A stretch of 64,000 nucleotides of DNA from JAEULH01 sp963805915 (GCA_963805915.1 CAWDWD010000010.1:62001-126000); one strand, 5' to 3'. Positions 37,551-47,295 are shown, numbered from the stretch's first letter. Notes: generated from the letters alone by a model not told the origin. Numbers and translations: made by a program.

Positions 37551-38931
37551 ATGCCTGATCTTGCCGCCGGTCGCGCCGCCACCGTGACCACCGCCGCCAC
37601 CCGCACCTTCCGCCGTTCGCTCCGCGCCGACCTGCCGATGGCGGTGCGCGGCGAAGGGCTTTACATTATCGATGCCGAGGGCAAGCGCTACCTCGACGCA
37701 TCGGGGGGCGCCGCGGTTTCGTGCCTCGGCCACGACGATCCGGATGTGCGCGCCGCGATGATCGATCAGATCGGCCGGCTGGCGTTCGCCCACACCGGCT
37801 TTTTCACGAGCGCGCCGGCGGAAGCCTTGGCGGATCTGTTGGCGGAAGGCGCGCCTGGCGATCTCCGTCATGTGTACTTCACCTCGGGGGGCTCGGAGGC
37901 GGTCGAGGCGGCGTTGAAGATGGCTCGCCAGTACGCCATCGAGATCGGCGCGCCCGAGCGTCGGCACTTCATCGCCCGGCGCCAGAGCTACCACGGCGGC
38001 ACCCTCGGCGCCCTAGCCGTCGGCGGCCATGTCGAACGCCGCGCGCCATACGAACCGCTGCTCGCCGAGGTCACCCACATCGCGCCGTGCTACGCCTATC
38101 GCGGCCAGAAGCCCGGACGAGACCGAAGGCGCTTATGGCCGGCGCGTCGCCGACGAGCTCGAAGCCGCCATCGAGCGCCTGGGCGGCGAAAGCGTGCTCG
38201 CTTTTGTTGCCGAAACGGTGGGCGGCGCGACCATCGGCGCGGTTGCGCCGGTGGCCGGATACCTCAAGCGCATCCGCGAGATCTGCGATCGCCACGGCAT
38301 CTTGCTGATCCTCGACGAGGTCATGTGCGGGATGGGCCGGACCGGGACCTTGCATGCCTGCGAACACGAAGCCGTCGTGCCCGACCTGCTGTGCCTGGCC
38401 AAGGGCCTCGGCGCCGGCTACCAGCCGATCGGCGCGGTGCTGGTCAGCGACGGCGTCTACGGCGCCTTCGCGCGGGGTAGCGGCGCCTTTCGCCACGGCC
38501 ACACCTACATGGGTCATCCGACGGCCTGCGCCGCCGCCCTGGCGGTGCAGCGCGCCATCGCCGGGCGCGACCTGCTCGCCAACGTCAAGCTCCAGGGCGA
38601 GGCGCTCGCGGGGGCGCTGACGGCGTGGTTCGGAAGCCATCCGCATGTCGGCGACATCCGCGGCCGGGGCCTGTTCCGCGCCATCGAGCTGGTCGCCGAC
38701 CGCGCGACGAAGGCGCCGTTCGATCCGGCGTTGAAGCTGCACGCCAGGATCAAAAGCGAGGCCATGGCGCGCGGCCTGATCTGCTATCCGGCCGGCGGAA
38801 CCGCGGACGGCATTCGCGGCGACCACGTCCTGCTTGCGCCGCCGTTCATCGCCGCCAGGAGCGATATCGAGACGATTGTCGAGCGCCTCGACGCGGCCTT
38901 GGCGGCGGCGCTCGCGTCGTGTGGCGCCTGA
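37551..38931 (+). pseudogene. Class III aminotransferase (aspartate aminotransferase family), one frameshift
   Basis: PLP-dependent omega-aminotransferase of about 460 residues. It shows GLYIIDAEGKRYLDASGGAA, YFTSGGSEAVEAALKMARQY, RRQSYHGGTLGALAVGGH, LILDEVMCGMGRTGT, the PLP lysine in LCLAKGLGAGYQPIGAVL, and GHTYMGHPTACAAALAV. One extra base near 38115 (CCCGGACG where CCCGACG is expected) puts the second two thirds in another frame. All catalytic residues are present, so an error in the sequence is plausible. Substrate cannot be assigned. Confidence 0.83.
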
Positions 38932-39181
38932 CGCGAGGGTGTGGCGGCCACCGCCTGTGGTTGCCCGCGCCTGACCTGGTACACGAATAACCTGTGGTCC
39001 AGGCTTGCCATCAAAAACATGCACGAGTACCATTCACGGATCACGGGCGATATATATCCCGGCATCAGGACTCCCGGATGGGGGTTGATGATGAGATGTG
39101 TTTTCTGAAACCATGACGTAAATAGCGGAAGCCCAGTCGGCAAAGGCTGGGCGCGACAAAATGAAAAGAGGAGGCGAGAGA

Positions 39182-40204
39182 ATGTCCGGACGATCATTGA
39201 ACACGCGTGGCGCGCTGATCGCGATGGCGGCGCTGGGCGTGGGGGCGCTGTTAACGGCCGCGGCGGGGCCGCAAGCGTTTGCGCAGGATAAGCGGGTTTT
39301 CATTACCATCGGAACCGGCGGACCGACCGGCGTTTATTTTGCCGCCGGCAATGCGATTTGCCGGCTGATCCACAAGGAAGCCGCCGAGGGCCGCAAGGAA
39401 GGCCGTCAGCACGGCATTCGCTGCTCGGCGCCTTCGACCGGCGGCTCAACGTACAACATCGGCCAGATCGCCGAGGGCGAGCTCGATTTCGGCGTCGCCC
39501 AGTCGGACTGGCAATATCATGCCTACAAGGGCGACGCGCCCGACAGCGTCAAGCCGTTCCCCGGGTTGCGCTCGGTCTTTTCAATCCATCCCGAACCATT
39601 CCAACTCATCGTCGGCAAGGACTCCGGGATCAAATCATTTAAGGATCTCAAGGGGAAGCGCGTCAATATCGGCAATTCTGGGTCCGGACAACGTGGCACC
39701 ATGGAAGTGCTGATGAACGCCTACGGGATGAAGACGAGTGATTTCCAAATTGCAACCGAGTTGACCTCCACGGAGCAGTCGAACGCGTTGTGCGATGGCA
39801 AAATCGATGCCTTTGGCTATTCGGTCGGCGTGCCCAACGCCGGTGTCGCGGTGGCGACCGACGGTTGCGAGGCGCGGATCGTGCCGCTCGACGGCGAGAT
39901 CGAAAAGAAGCTGGTTGCCGAGTATCCGTATTACGCCTTTACGACTATCCCAAAGGGTACCTACAAGACCTCGGACGAGGACGTGACCACCTTCGGCGTG
40001 CTGGCCACCCTGGTCACCAGCGCCAAGGTCGATGACCAGACGGTCTACGAGGTCACCCGCGCGGTGATGGACAACATCGAAGATTTCCGCGAACTCCACC
40101 CTGCGTTCGCCGATCTCGACCCGAAGAAGATGGTCAAGGACGGCCTCACCGCCCCGCTCCATCCGGGCGCCGAAAAGTTCTACAAGGAAAAGAACCTCCT
40201 GTAG
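39182..40204 (+). CDS. TAXI-family TRAP transporter substrate-binding protein
   Basis: Periplasmic solute receptor of 340 residues. Signal peptide: GALIAMAALGVGALLTAAAG ending AFA before QDKRVF. The mature part has ITIGTGGPTGVYFAAGNAIC, STGGSTYNIGQIAEGELDFG, FKDLKGKRVNIGNSGSGQRG and SNALCDGKIDAFGYSVG, the TAXI signature pattern. ATG 39182 is preceded by AGGAGG; the ATG at 39161 would lack one. It is followed by a terminator, then the fused permease and a universal stress gene, a usual TAXI-TRAP set. Substrate is probably a carboxylate or glutamate-like compound. Confidence 0.93.
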   Translation: MSGRSLNTRGALIAMAALGVGALLTAAAGPQAFAQDKRVFITIGTGGPTGVYFAAGNAICRLIHKEAAEGRKEGRQHGIRCSAPSTGGSTYNIGQIAEGELDFGVAQSDWQYHAYKGDAPDSVKPFPGLRSVFSIHPEPFQLIVGKDSGIKSFKDLKGKRVNIGNSGSGQRGTMEVLMNAYGMKTSDFQIATELTSTEQSNALCDGKIDAFGYSVGVPNAGVAVATDGCEARIVPLDGEIEKKLVAEYPYYAFTTIPKGTYKTSDEDVTTFGVLATLVTSAKVDDQTVYEVTRAVMDNIEDFRELHPAFADLDPKKMVKDGLTAPLHPGAEKFYKEKNLL

Positions 40205-40217
40205 ATCGCGACATGAG

Positions 40218-40248
40218 CCGGCGCCTCACAAATGGGCGCCGGTTTTTC
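40218..40248 (+). terminator. Rho-independent terminator between TAXI receptor and TRAP permease
   Basis: Perfect 8-bp stem CCGGCGCC (40218-40225) / GGCGCCGG (40235-40242), 9-base loop, then TTTTT. It lies 14 bases after the receptor stop and 38 before the permease start, so it would lower permease output relative to the receptor. Confidence 0.85.
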
Positions 40249-40285
40249 GTTGTGGGCCAGGCGCGCGAGACAAGGGGTGCGGATC

Positions 40286-42769
40286 ATGGCGGATACACCA
40301 GCGCGCGGTGCGGCGGGGCGCGAGCCTGGCCGCGCCGGCGCCGCGGCCGACAGAGGCGCGCGCGACGATGTGCCGGATGGCGCGCCAGTCGATGACGCGG
40401 CGCTGGCGCGCCAACTCGATGATATCGAGTACACCGGCCATCGCCACGGCCCACGCACGGCGGTTGTCATCAGTCTGATCGCGGCGGCGTGGTCGCTGTT
40501 CCAGATTTGGATCGCCTCGCCGTTCCCGTTCATGTTCAATATTGGCATCATCACCGACGTGCCGGCCCGCGCGATCCACCTGTCCTTCGCGATCCTGCTC
40601 TGCTACCTCACCTTTCCCGCCGCGCGCCGGTTCGCCTCCGACAGGGTGCCGTGGTACGACCTGCTCCTCGCCTTCGTGGCCTGCGCCGCGACGCTCTATC
40701 TGTTCGTGAACTGGGGTGGCATCGTCAGCCGCCAGGGAATCCTGCTTACGACCGAGATGTTCGGCGTGGAGGTTCCCGTCGAGGCGATCATTGGCGGGCT
40801 CGGCATCGTTCTGCTGCTTGAAGCGACGCGGCGCTCCATCGGCCTGCCGCTGGTCATCGTCGCCGGCGTTTTTCTGGTCTACTCGGTATTCGGCCAGTCA
40901 ATGCCCGATATCATTGCCCACAAGGGCGTTTCGCTGAACCGGCTGATCGGCTACCAGTGGTTCAGCGGCGAGGCCATCTTCGGCATTCCGCTCGACGTCT
41001 CGGTGAGCTTCGTCTTTCTCTTCGTGATGTTCGGCGCGCTACTCGACAAGGCCGGGGCCGGCAAGTACTTCCTCGATTTGTCGTTCGCCATGGTCGGCCG
41101 CTATCGCGGCGGCCCGGCGAAGGCGGCGATCCTCGCCTCGGGCATGACCGGGGCGATCTCGGGCTCGTCGATCGCCAACGTCGTGACCACCGGCACGTTC
41201 ACTATCCCTGTCATGAAGCGAATGGGGATGCCGGCGATCAAGGCAGGCGCGATTGAGGTCGCGGCCTCGACCAACGGCCAGCTGATGCCGCCGATCATGG
41301 GCGCCGCGGCATTCATCATGGCCGAACTGCTCGGGATCTCGTATTTCGAGGTGGTCAAGGCGGCGTTCGTTCCGGCGATCATCGCCTACATCGCGCTGCT
41401 CTACATCTCCCATCTCGAGGCACTCAAGCTCGGCCTGTTGGGGCTGCCGCGCGCGGAAATTCCACGGCTGCGCAAGACCCTGTTCGGCGGGCTCCACTTC
41501 CTTATTCCGATCGTCGTGCTGGTCTACCTGCTCATGATCAAGCAGTGGACGGCGGGCAGCGCGGTCTTCTATTCCATCATCGTGTTGATGGCCCTGATGA
41601 TCGTCGAGCCGGTCGTCGCCGCCATGCGTGATCGCTCGCACGGCGTCGTCGACGCGATCGGGCTTGGCCTCGCCAACGTCTACGTCGGCATGGTCGCCGG
41701 CGCGCGCAACATGGTCGGGATCGCCGTGGCGGTCGCGGTCGCTGGGATCATCGTCGGCGCGGTAGCCTCGACCGGGCTGAACAACGCCCTGGTCGGCGTC
41801 GTCGAGGCCCTGTCCGGCGGCAATGTCTATATTCTGCTCGTCCTGACGGCGGTGTTGTGCCTGATCCTCGGCATGGGCCTGCCGACCACCGCGAACTATC
41901 TGGTCGTCGCCTCGCTGCTCGCCGGCGTTCTGGTCGAACTTGGCGGCGCCGCCGGGCTCGTCCTGCCGCTGATCGCGGTTCACCTGTTCGTGTTTTACTT
42001 CGGCCTGCTCGCGGACTCGACGCCACCGGTCTGTCTCGCCGCGTTCGCCGCCTCGGCGATCTCGCGCGCCGATCCGCTGCGCACTGGGGTGCAGGCATTC
42101 CTCTACGATATCCGCACGGCGGTTTTACCGTTCGTCTTCATCTTCAACCCGGAGCTGTTGCTGATCGGGGTGACCTCGTGGGTCCACGGCATCGCCATCT
42201 TCGTGATCTCGCTGATCGCGATCCTGGCGTTCAGTTCGGCGACGCAGGGTTGGCTGCTGGTCAAGACCCGGTTCTACGAGGTGATCCTGCTCCTGATCGT
42301 TTCGCTGGCGCTGTTCCGCCCCGGCGCGTTCCTGGACCGCATCTATCCGCCGTTCGCGCCGTCCGAGCTCGACAAGTTCGCCGCCGGCGACGTGACGGTT
42401 GAGCCCGGCCGCCAAGTCCGTCTCCACGTCACCCGCGAGACCCGCTATGGCGACCGCTACAAGCTGTTCTTGCTGAGGGCGCCGGAGTCCGGCGAGGTGA
42501 AACCCGGCGAACCGTATGGCTTGACCCTGACGCCCGAGGCGGACGGCCGCTTCTACGTCGAGGACATGGCGTTCGATAGCCCGGCGGAAAAAGCCGGCGT
42601 TGACTTCGGCGATTACGTCACCGCGTTTGATGTCCAGCAGCTCGACCGGCCGGACAAGGAATGGGTGTGGCCGTTCGCGTTCGCGTTGCTCGGTTTCGTC
42701 TATTTTCTGCAATGGCTTCGCTGGCGGGATCGGCCCGCCACCCCGGCCACGGCCGCGCCGGCGCAATGA
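40286..42769 (+). CDS. TRAP transporter permease, fused small and large subunits (DctQM)
   Basis: Inner-membrane Na+-driven carboxylate permease of 827 residues. About 60 polar residues are followed by the DctQ-like 4-helix part (SFAILLCYLTFPAARRFA) and the DctM part with GMTGAISGSSIANVVTTGTF, ASTNGQLMPPIMGAAAFIMA, ILGMGLPTTANYLVVASLLA and FGLLADSTPPVCLAAFAASA. The C-terminal region (DFGDYVTAFDVQQLDRPDKE) is a DUF3394-type domain ending in a membrane helix. The start ATG 40286 has AAGGGG upstream. It follows the TAXI receptor and terminator. Confidence 0.93.
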   Translation: MADTPARGAAGREPGRAGAAADRGARDDVPDGAPVDDAALARQLDDIEYTGHRHGPRTAVVISLIAAAWSLFQIWIASPFPFMFNIGIITDVPARAIHLSFAILLCYLTFPAARRFASDRVPWYDLLLAFVACAATLYLFVNWGGIVSRQGILLTTEMFGVEVPVEAIIGGLGIVLLLEATRRSIGLPLVIVAGVFLVYSVFGQSMPDIIAHKGVSLNRLIGYQWFSGEAIFGIPLDVSVSFVFLFVMFGALLDKAGAGKYFLDLSFAMVGRYRGGPAKAAILASGMTGAISGSSIANVVTTGTFTIPVMKRMGMPAIKAGAIEVAASTNGQLMPPIMGAAAFIMAELLGISYFEVVKAAFVPAIIAYIALLYISHLEALKLGLLGLPRAEIPRLRKTLFGGLHFLIPIVVLVYLLMIKQWTAGSAVFYSIIVLMALMIVEPVVAAMRDRSHGVVDAIGLGLANVYVGMVAGARNMVGIAVAVAVAGIIVGAVASTGLNNALVGVVEALSGGNVYILLVLTAVLCLILGMGLPTTANYLVVASLLAGVLVELGGAAGLVLPLIAVHLFVFYFGLLADSTPPVCLAAFAASAISRADPLRTGVQAFLYDIRTAVLPFVFIFNPELLLIGVTSWVHGIAIFVISLIAILAFSSATQGWLLVKTRFYEVILLLIVSLALFRPGAFLDRIYPPFAPSELDKFAAGDVTVEPGRQVRLHVTRETRYGDRYKLFLLRAPESGEVKPGEPYGLTLTPEADGRFYVEDMAFDSPAEKAGVDFGDYVTAFDVQQLDRPDKEWVWPFAFALLGFVYFLQWLRWRDRPATPATAAPAQ

Positions 42770-42853
42770 AGCCGCCGAATATCGCGAGCCGGTTCTGATG
42801 CGCGTCGGGGCGCGAGCCCCGCGAGGCGAGATCAAGCAGAGGGAGACTGACGC

Positions 42854-43282
42854 GTGTACAAGAACATCCTGCTAGCGGTTGATCTGAACGAGGAGAGCTC
42901 GTGGCGCCGGGCGCTGCCGACGGCGGTCGAATGCTGCCGGGCGTTCGCCTCGACGCTGCATGTCGTCACCGTCGCGCCCGACTTCTCCATGCCGTTGGTC
43001 GGCCAGTTCTTCCCCGAAGACTTTGCCAAGACTGTCGCCGACAACCTGCTCGAGGCGCTCCGCACTTTCGTCCGCGCGAATGTCCCGAGCGACCTCCGGG
43101 TCCGGCACATCGTCAGCGGGGGCACTGTCTACCAGGAAATACTGCGGATCGCCGGCGACATCGACGCCGATCTGATCGTCATCGCCGCGCACCGCCCCGA
43201 GCTCAAGGACTACCTCCTTGGTCCCAACGCCGCGCGCGTCGTCCGCCACGCCGAGTGCTCGGTGCTGGTCGTCCGTGGTTAG
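42854..43282 (+). CDS. Universal stress protein
   Basis: 142-residue UspA-fold protein starting with GTG after GGGAG. MYKNILLAVDLNEESS is the first strand and the nucleotide loop at the end reads AAHRPELKDYLLGPNAARVV then CSVLVVRG, with the G-x2-G-x9-G pattern partly altered to LGPNAARV. TRAP operons often encode such a protein (TeaD-like) that binds ATP and regulates uptake. It closes the TAXI-TRAP operon, 85 bases downstream of the permease. Confidence 0.9.
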   Translation: MYKNILLAVDLNEESSWRRALPTAVECCRAFASTLHVVTVAPDFSMPLVGQFFPEDFAKTVADNLLEALRTFVRANVPSDLRVRHIVSGGTVYQEILRIAGDIDADLIVIAAHRPELKDYLLGPNAARVVRHAECSVLVVRG

Positions 43283-43344
43283 AGATCATCTGTCCAAGGT
43301 CGAAGACAGCCAGCGCCGATGTCTTTGCGCCGGGCAAAGATCGG

Positions 43345-43420
<76 letters not shown>

Positions 43421-43559
43421 TTTAAGAGATGATCTGCTTCTCCGGCCTAGCTTGGCACTTATTTGGCACCTAGCTTCAGCTGCCGCGTTGGGGCGCGAGC
43501 CCACTCCCAGTCGTCTTATAGACAATCTCAGTCGGCGTTACCAGCACCCGGTAAATAAT

Positions 43560-43945
43560 TCACGGGACTGCACTTGACGCCTGCGGCCCCTGGAACAGCC
43601 AAAGCGGCCTGGCTTTGCCGACGATCAGACGGCCATCGACAGGCCTGAAGTAGCGTCCGTCGCAGGAGCGGGGATGGTCCTGAAGCAGCAAAATCTCGCC
43701 CTGTTCGAGCAAGCGGCAGCCCGTCCACACCGGCATGGTAGGCTCGGACAAATCTGTTCTGAGAGCGGTCGCGCCGCTTCAGCAAAGGCACATTCGTCGG
43801 CAAATATAGCGCTCGGCGACGCGACGGACTGCCTCCGGAACCGATGCGAGGACCAGATGGCCGCGTTTTGCCGTGCCGGATGACATCGTGTAGAGGCCGA
43901 TCGGCGCACTGCGCGAGCCATTAAGTGCCAGTCCCGGCATCACGT
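43560..43945 (-). pseudogene. TraF-like conjugative transfer S26 signal peptidase, frameshifted remnant
   Basis: Pieces on the minus strand in three frames reconstruct a TraF peptidase: GSRSAPIGLYTMSSGTAKRG with the catalytic Ser region, HLVLASVPEAVRRVAERYIC, PTNVPLLKR with the catalytic Lys, then MPVWTGCRLLEQGEILLLQD, RSCDGRYFRPVDGRLIVGKA and WLFQGPQ. TraF matures pilin in conjugative plasmids and ICEs. At least two frameshifts lie between 43745 and 43810. The 290 bases up to 44234 hold a minus-strand frame (VDAEAFPIFDDIEASIGGRA) that I cannot assign. Confidence 0.7.
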
Positions 43946-44234
43946 CGACCGCGGCGGCGGAGAACGAGCGCGGCGATGCTGTCGGTTTGCCCGTCGCCGA
44001 GGTAGCCGACCCATGCGGCGCGTGGATCAGCACGTCCGCCGATGGACGCCTCGATGTCATCGAAGATGGGGAATGCCTCGGCGTCGACGGGTACTCCGTG
44101 GCGCACGAAATGCCACGGATGTTCGAGGAATGTTCACGCGTGGGGTGGTCTATGCAATGCCTCGCTGGACGGCCGCAGCTGAAGATTGAAGGGCTGGCCA
44201 ATGCGGCTATTCATTATAGCACGATCGCACTAAT

Positions 44235-45536
44235 CTATTTTTGCCCTTCGGCTTCTGAATCGGAAACATACTGCTCAAGTCCAACCTCCAGTAGTACCTT
44301 GTCGAACTCAAGTGCATCAATTCGTTTCGAATGCCGAAGGCTCTCAATAACATTTTCCACCTGAAAACTACCTAATATCTCTCCGTTAGCTGCCATGCCT
44401 CTTAACATCCGAACTTGCTGCGACGCAGTAAAGCAGTCTACATAAATTGCAATTGCAAAAGTTTCAGACCACGCGTTTGCTTCGGAATAACTTCTAGAGT
44501 ATATATAGATGTCTATGATTTTATCAGCGATGAGTGGGTGCAATCTAAAAAATAGAGCGGCTCCCAGCTCCTTACTCGAAGCTCTCTGAAGCCGACTTTT
44601 AGCTTGAGAGCTAAGGGGTGCGAATGAGAGCAGAAAATTTAGATCCTCAATCCTATTGGCAGGAAGGCAATAAACGTAAACTTCGAGTCGGCGTTTCACA
44701 TCGTCATCTAGGTACTGCCAACAATCTTCTAGTTCTTCCAAAAGACTAATGCTCAAGTGAATGTCTTCATCGTCAGTCGCTCTGAATAGAGGTGTTAATT
44801 TTTCAGAGAGCAGAGTTTCAAAAACTTTGACATTCATTGACCTGGTAGCAAGTAGAGCCGCGTATGAGCGTCTTCTAAGGCTATGTTCACATGTATCTGC
44901 TAGCACAATCTTTAAGAGCCAAATTGAAAAACTTCGGACTAGGCTGTCTCGTGGCCGTTTAAGAGGGCCAGACGCGAGCGAGGTCGAAGCCTTTCCTTTA
45001 TCAGTAGGGAAATATTCCGAGCGAACATCGGCTTTAAGCCTTTCGAGGGCGTATTTTCCCTGTACCGGCGGGTGCTGTATTAAATGAGTCACCGCCGATC
45101 GAATATGTACGCGCGCAAGTTCGGCAGATGGCGTGAACGGTTGCTCAACGCTTATTAGGGACGGGTGTGCGCAGCGGTTGCGATCTTCATGCAGCCGCTC
45201 TAAATCAGCATGCTCAATGGGCGATAGAAGCTCAAAATCATCTTTAGCATGACCGAGAAGATCTTTTTCCAGTTTAAGTGCGCGTGTAATGTCATTGCGC
45301 GATCTAGCATTTTCGATATTTCTCAGGATTGTATCAGCGGCTTTGTCGCCAGCCAGTGACAAATCGCTGAGCTTTTCGATAATGTCAAAGCATACAGCAA
45401 TCCATGTTGTCACGATGCAAGCGCGGAAAGCGCCTACCTTGTAGCAGCTCACCGCCTCGGAGATGTACGGATAGGAACGCTTGTTAAGGCAAAGAAGGAC
45501 AAGTTCATCCAGATCGGCGAGGCCTGCGGAGTTCAT
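44235..45536 (-). CDS. HEPN-motif protein of an accessory island, function unknown
   Basis: 433-residue cytosolic protein, mostly helical. The first ~160 residues form a helical domain with YISEAVSCYKVGAFRACIVT and the R-x4-H motif RNRCAH (Arg119-His124), the catalytic pattern of HEPN RNases found in toxin-antitoxin, Abi and other defence systems. The remaining ~270 residues are helical, with no recognised domain. The gene is visibly AT-richer than its neighbours and uses codons such as AAA, ATT and TTA freely, pointing to recent transfer. HEPN assignment rests on the motif and predicted helices only. Confidence 0.7.
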   Translation of the reverse strand: MNSAGLADLDELVLLCLNKRSYPYISEAVSCYKVGAFRACIVTTWIAVCFDIIEKLSDLSLAGDKAADTILRNIENARSRNDITRALKLEKDLLGHAKDDFELLSPIEHADLERLHEDRNRCAHPSLISVEQPFTPSAELARVHIRSAVTHLIQHPPVQGKYALERLKADVRSEYFPTDKGKASTSLASGPLKRPRDSLVRSFSIWLLKIVLADTCEHSLRRRSYAALLATRSMNVKVFETLLSEKLTPLFRATDDEDIHLSISLLEELEDCWQYLDDDVKRRLEVYVYCLPANRIEDLNFLLSFAPLSSQAKSRLQRASSKELGAALFFRLHPLIADKIIDIYIYSRSYSEANAWSETFAIAIYVDCFTASQQVRMLRGMAANGEILGSFQVENVIESLRHSKRIDALEFDKVLLEVGLEQYVSDSEAEGQK

Positions 45537-45548
45537 CGCTTACCAATA

Positions 45549-45683
45549 TCAGAGATCCGCCGTTCGTGCCAATTGCTCAACAAGGTGCTTAAAATAGGAG
45601 CGATGGCCGCATGGGAGGTGATTATCACCGTCTATGACTGCCGCGACAGTTCCAAGGGCGGCGATGTGGCCGACAAAGGCCAT
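45549..45683 (-). CDS. Possible 44-residue leader peptide gene before the HEPN gene
   Basis: Open frame MAFVGHIAALGTVAAVIDGD to HLVEQLARTADL, start with AAAGG close before the ATG, stop 12 bases before the HEPN ATG. The spacing suggests coupling or a partner. It has no recognised family and may be chance. Confidence 0.25.
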   Translation of the reverse strand: MAFVGHIAALGTVAAVIDGDNHLPCGHRSYFKHLVEQLARTADL

Positions 45684-45974
45684 ACCTTTCTAACCCCTTC
45701 CCCCGCTCACGAAGAACAGCCCGGACGGTCTTGGCGAAGCGGCCGTCGTGGTCCTCGACGAAGCAGCGGGTCTCGTTGCCGATGATCTCGGGCAGGTCCG
45801 TTCGCATGTCGTCGTCGTCGAGATCGCTCATATCGCTGACGTCCCCGGCGCCGGCCTTCCGATCAGCGTTGCCTTTTTGGCCGTGCTCTCCAGCGCGTCC
45901 CTGCTTCTCGCCCTCCCGCGAATCACAATCGATTCCGCCGATCGACGTCTTTCCGGATCTTTCCGGGCGGAACG
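45684..45974. other. Unassigned stretch between HEPN island and UDG gene
   Basis: A minus-strand frame rich in Asp (MSDLDDDDMRTDLPEIIGNE to FAKTVRAVLRERGKG) and an overlapping plus-strand frame are open, but neither matches a family I recognise. I do not call a gene. Confidence 0.4.
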
Positions 45975-46562
45975 TTATAGCTGCAAGGACTGAATTGCGT
46001 GGCGAAGGTCGCGCACCAGTTCCTTTTCGAACCAGGGGTTTTTGACGAGCCATGGCTGGTTGCGCGGGGAGGGGTGCGCCAGCGGGAGATAGCCAAGCGG
46101 CAAATACTCCTTCCACGCCTTGACGGTATCGCTGAGCGTCGCCTTGCGTCGCTTGCCCAGATAGCGGGCCTGCGCATACCCGCCGATCAGCAAGGTCAGG
46201 GTGATGTTGGGCAAATGGGCGTTCAGCCGTTCGTGCCAGCGCAGAGCGCATTGCGGCGGCGGCGGGTTATCGCCGGACGCGGCTTTGCCCGGATAGCAAA
46301 AGCCCATCGGGACAATGGCGACCTTGCGCGGATCGTAGAATTGCGCCGGTGTCAGACCAAGCCAATCGCGCAGCCGGTTGCCTGACGGGTCGTTCCACGG
46401 GATGCCGGTTTCGTGCACCTTTCGGCCGGGCGCTTGGCCAACGATACATAGCCGCGCCGATTCATCCGCCTGCAGGACCGGGCGGGGGCCGCGTGGCAGG
46501 ATATCGACGCAATGCGTGCATGCCCGGATATCCTCGAGAAGTTGCGGCAGTGTTTTTTCCAT
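45975..46562 (-). CDS. Uracil-DNA glycosylase family protein
   Basis: 195-residue protein of the UDG superfamily, removing deaminated bases from DNA. Motif A is GQAPGRKVHETGIPWNDPSG followed by NRLRDWLG, and motif B is LAHPSPRNQPWLVKNPWFE. The motif A residues differ from family 1 (GQDPYH), so base specificity is open. A CTHC pair occurs near the N-terminus but the rest of a family 4 iron-sulfur set is not evident. ATG 46562 is used; TTG 46571 and GTG 46568 are in-frame alternatives. Downstream is the HEPN island. Confidence 0.85.
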   Translation of the reverse strand: MEKTLPQLLEDIRACTHCVDILPRGPRPVLQADESARLCIVGQAPGRKVHETGIPWNDPSGNRLRDWLGLTPAQFYDPRKVAIVPMGFCYPGKAASGDNPPPPQCALRWHERLNAHLPNITLTLLIGGYAQARYLGKRRKATLSDTVKAWKEYLPLGYLPLAHPSPRNQPWLVKNPWFEKELVRDLRHAIQSLQL

Positions 46563-46589
46563 CTCCACCAAGCCGAATATGGTAACCGA

Positions 46590-47162
46590 CTATAGCAGTG
46601 GCGCTTGCACCGGCGGGTAGCTTATCCGCGTGCCTTCGACCCGCGCGAAAGGCGTGAGCTTATGCATCCGGTCGCTGCCTGGCGCTAGAATCTCGACCAC
46701 GGGCAAGCCGCGCACGCCGAGCGCATCGGCCACCAGCGAACGATGGCAACGCCACGGCACGGCTTCGGCGCACATGATGGCGAGGCGCTTTTCGCGGCTC
46801 ATCCGAATGAGCATCTCGAGCGCGTCTTCGAACGCCGCGGTTTGCATGTAATCGGCGTAGCCGCGAAAGCTCGCGTTGCGCCAGCCGGTGTTACCGGAAT
46901 CCTTGCGTGCGTGCCGCAAACCGCCCAGCGCTTGCATGTGCACGTACTCGATGTGTTCCGCCGTCAAGCTGTCGGCCAGGACGTCGCCGTTGAATTGCGG
47001 GTTATGGCGCGAACGCGGGATCGTGCGGATGTCCACGAGACGTTCGATGCCATAGAATTGCACCAAGGCGATGAAGCGCTCGATCGGCAATGTCGAGTGC
47101 CCGAGGGTGAAAATAGCACCTTGCGGCCAATGCCCTTCTTGCGGCGGAGGGAGATCGTTCAT
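46590..47162 (-). CDS. DUF488 domain protein
   Basis: 190-residue protein with the DUF488 features FTLGHSTLPIERFIALVQ, LVDIRTIPRSRHNPQFN, and the Cys-containing LAIMCAEAVPWRCHRSLVAD. Function unknown; nucleic-acid or thiol chemistry has been suggested for the family. ATG 47162 gives MNDLPPPQEG. It lies upstream of the UDG-family gene on the same strand with a 28-base gap, so the two may be cotranscribed. Confidence 0.88.
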   Translation of the reverse strand: MNDLPPPQEGHWPQGAIFTLGHSTLPIERFIALVQFYGIERLVDIRTIPRSRHNPQFNGDVLADSLTAEHIEYVHMQALGGLRHARKDSGNTGWRNASFRGYADYMQTAAFEDALEMLIRMSREKRLAIMCAEAVPWRCHRSLVADALGVRGLPVVEILAPGSDRMHKLTPFARVEGTRISYPPVQAPLL

Positions 47163-47295
47163 CAAATCGCCCCTTATCCCAGGGCCGGCGGCGAGCGGGC
47201 GGAACGGCGGCGCCGGCGACCTCGGCGGCCTCGGCGGCAACGGACACGCTCGGGCCGTGAGCCGGCGCCCGGCCCGCCACGGCTACGGTCCACGG

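Noticed and set aside
38932..39181. A riboswitch or attenuator before the TAXI receptor
   Set aside because: Small stems such as GCCCAG/CTGGGC exist, but no known riboswitch core or T tract is visible.
45748..45993. Plus-strand frame with a hydrophobic stretch (SVAFLAVLSSASLLLALP)
   Set aside because: Overlaps the 3' end of the UDG-family gene on the other strand and has no ribosome site or family match.
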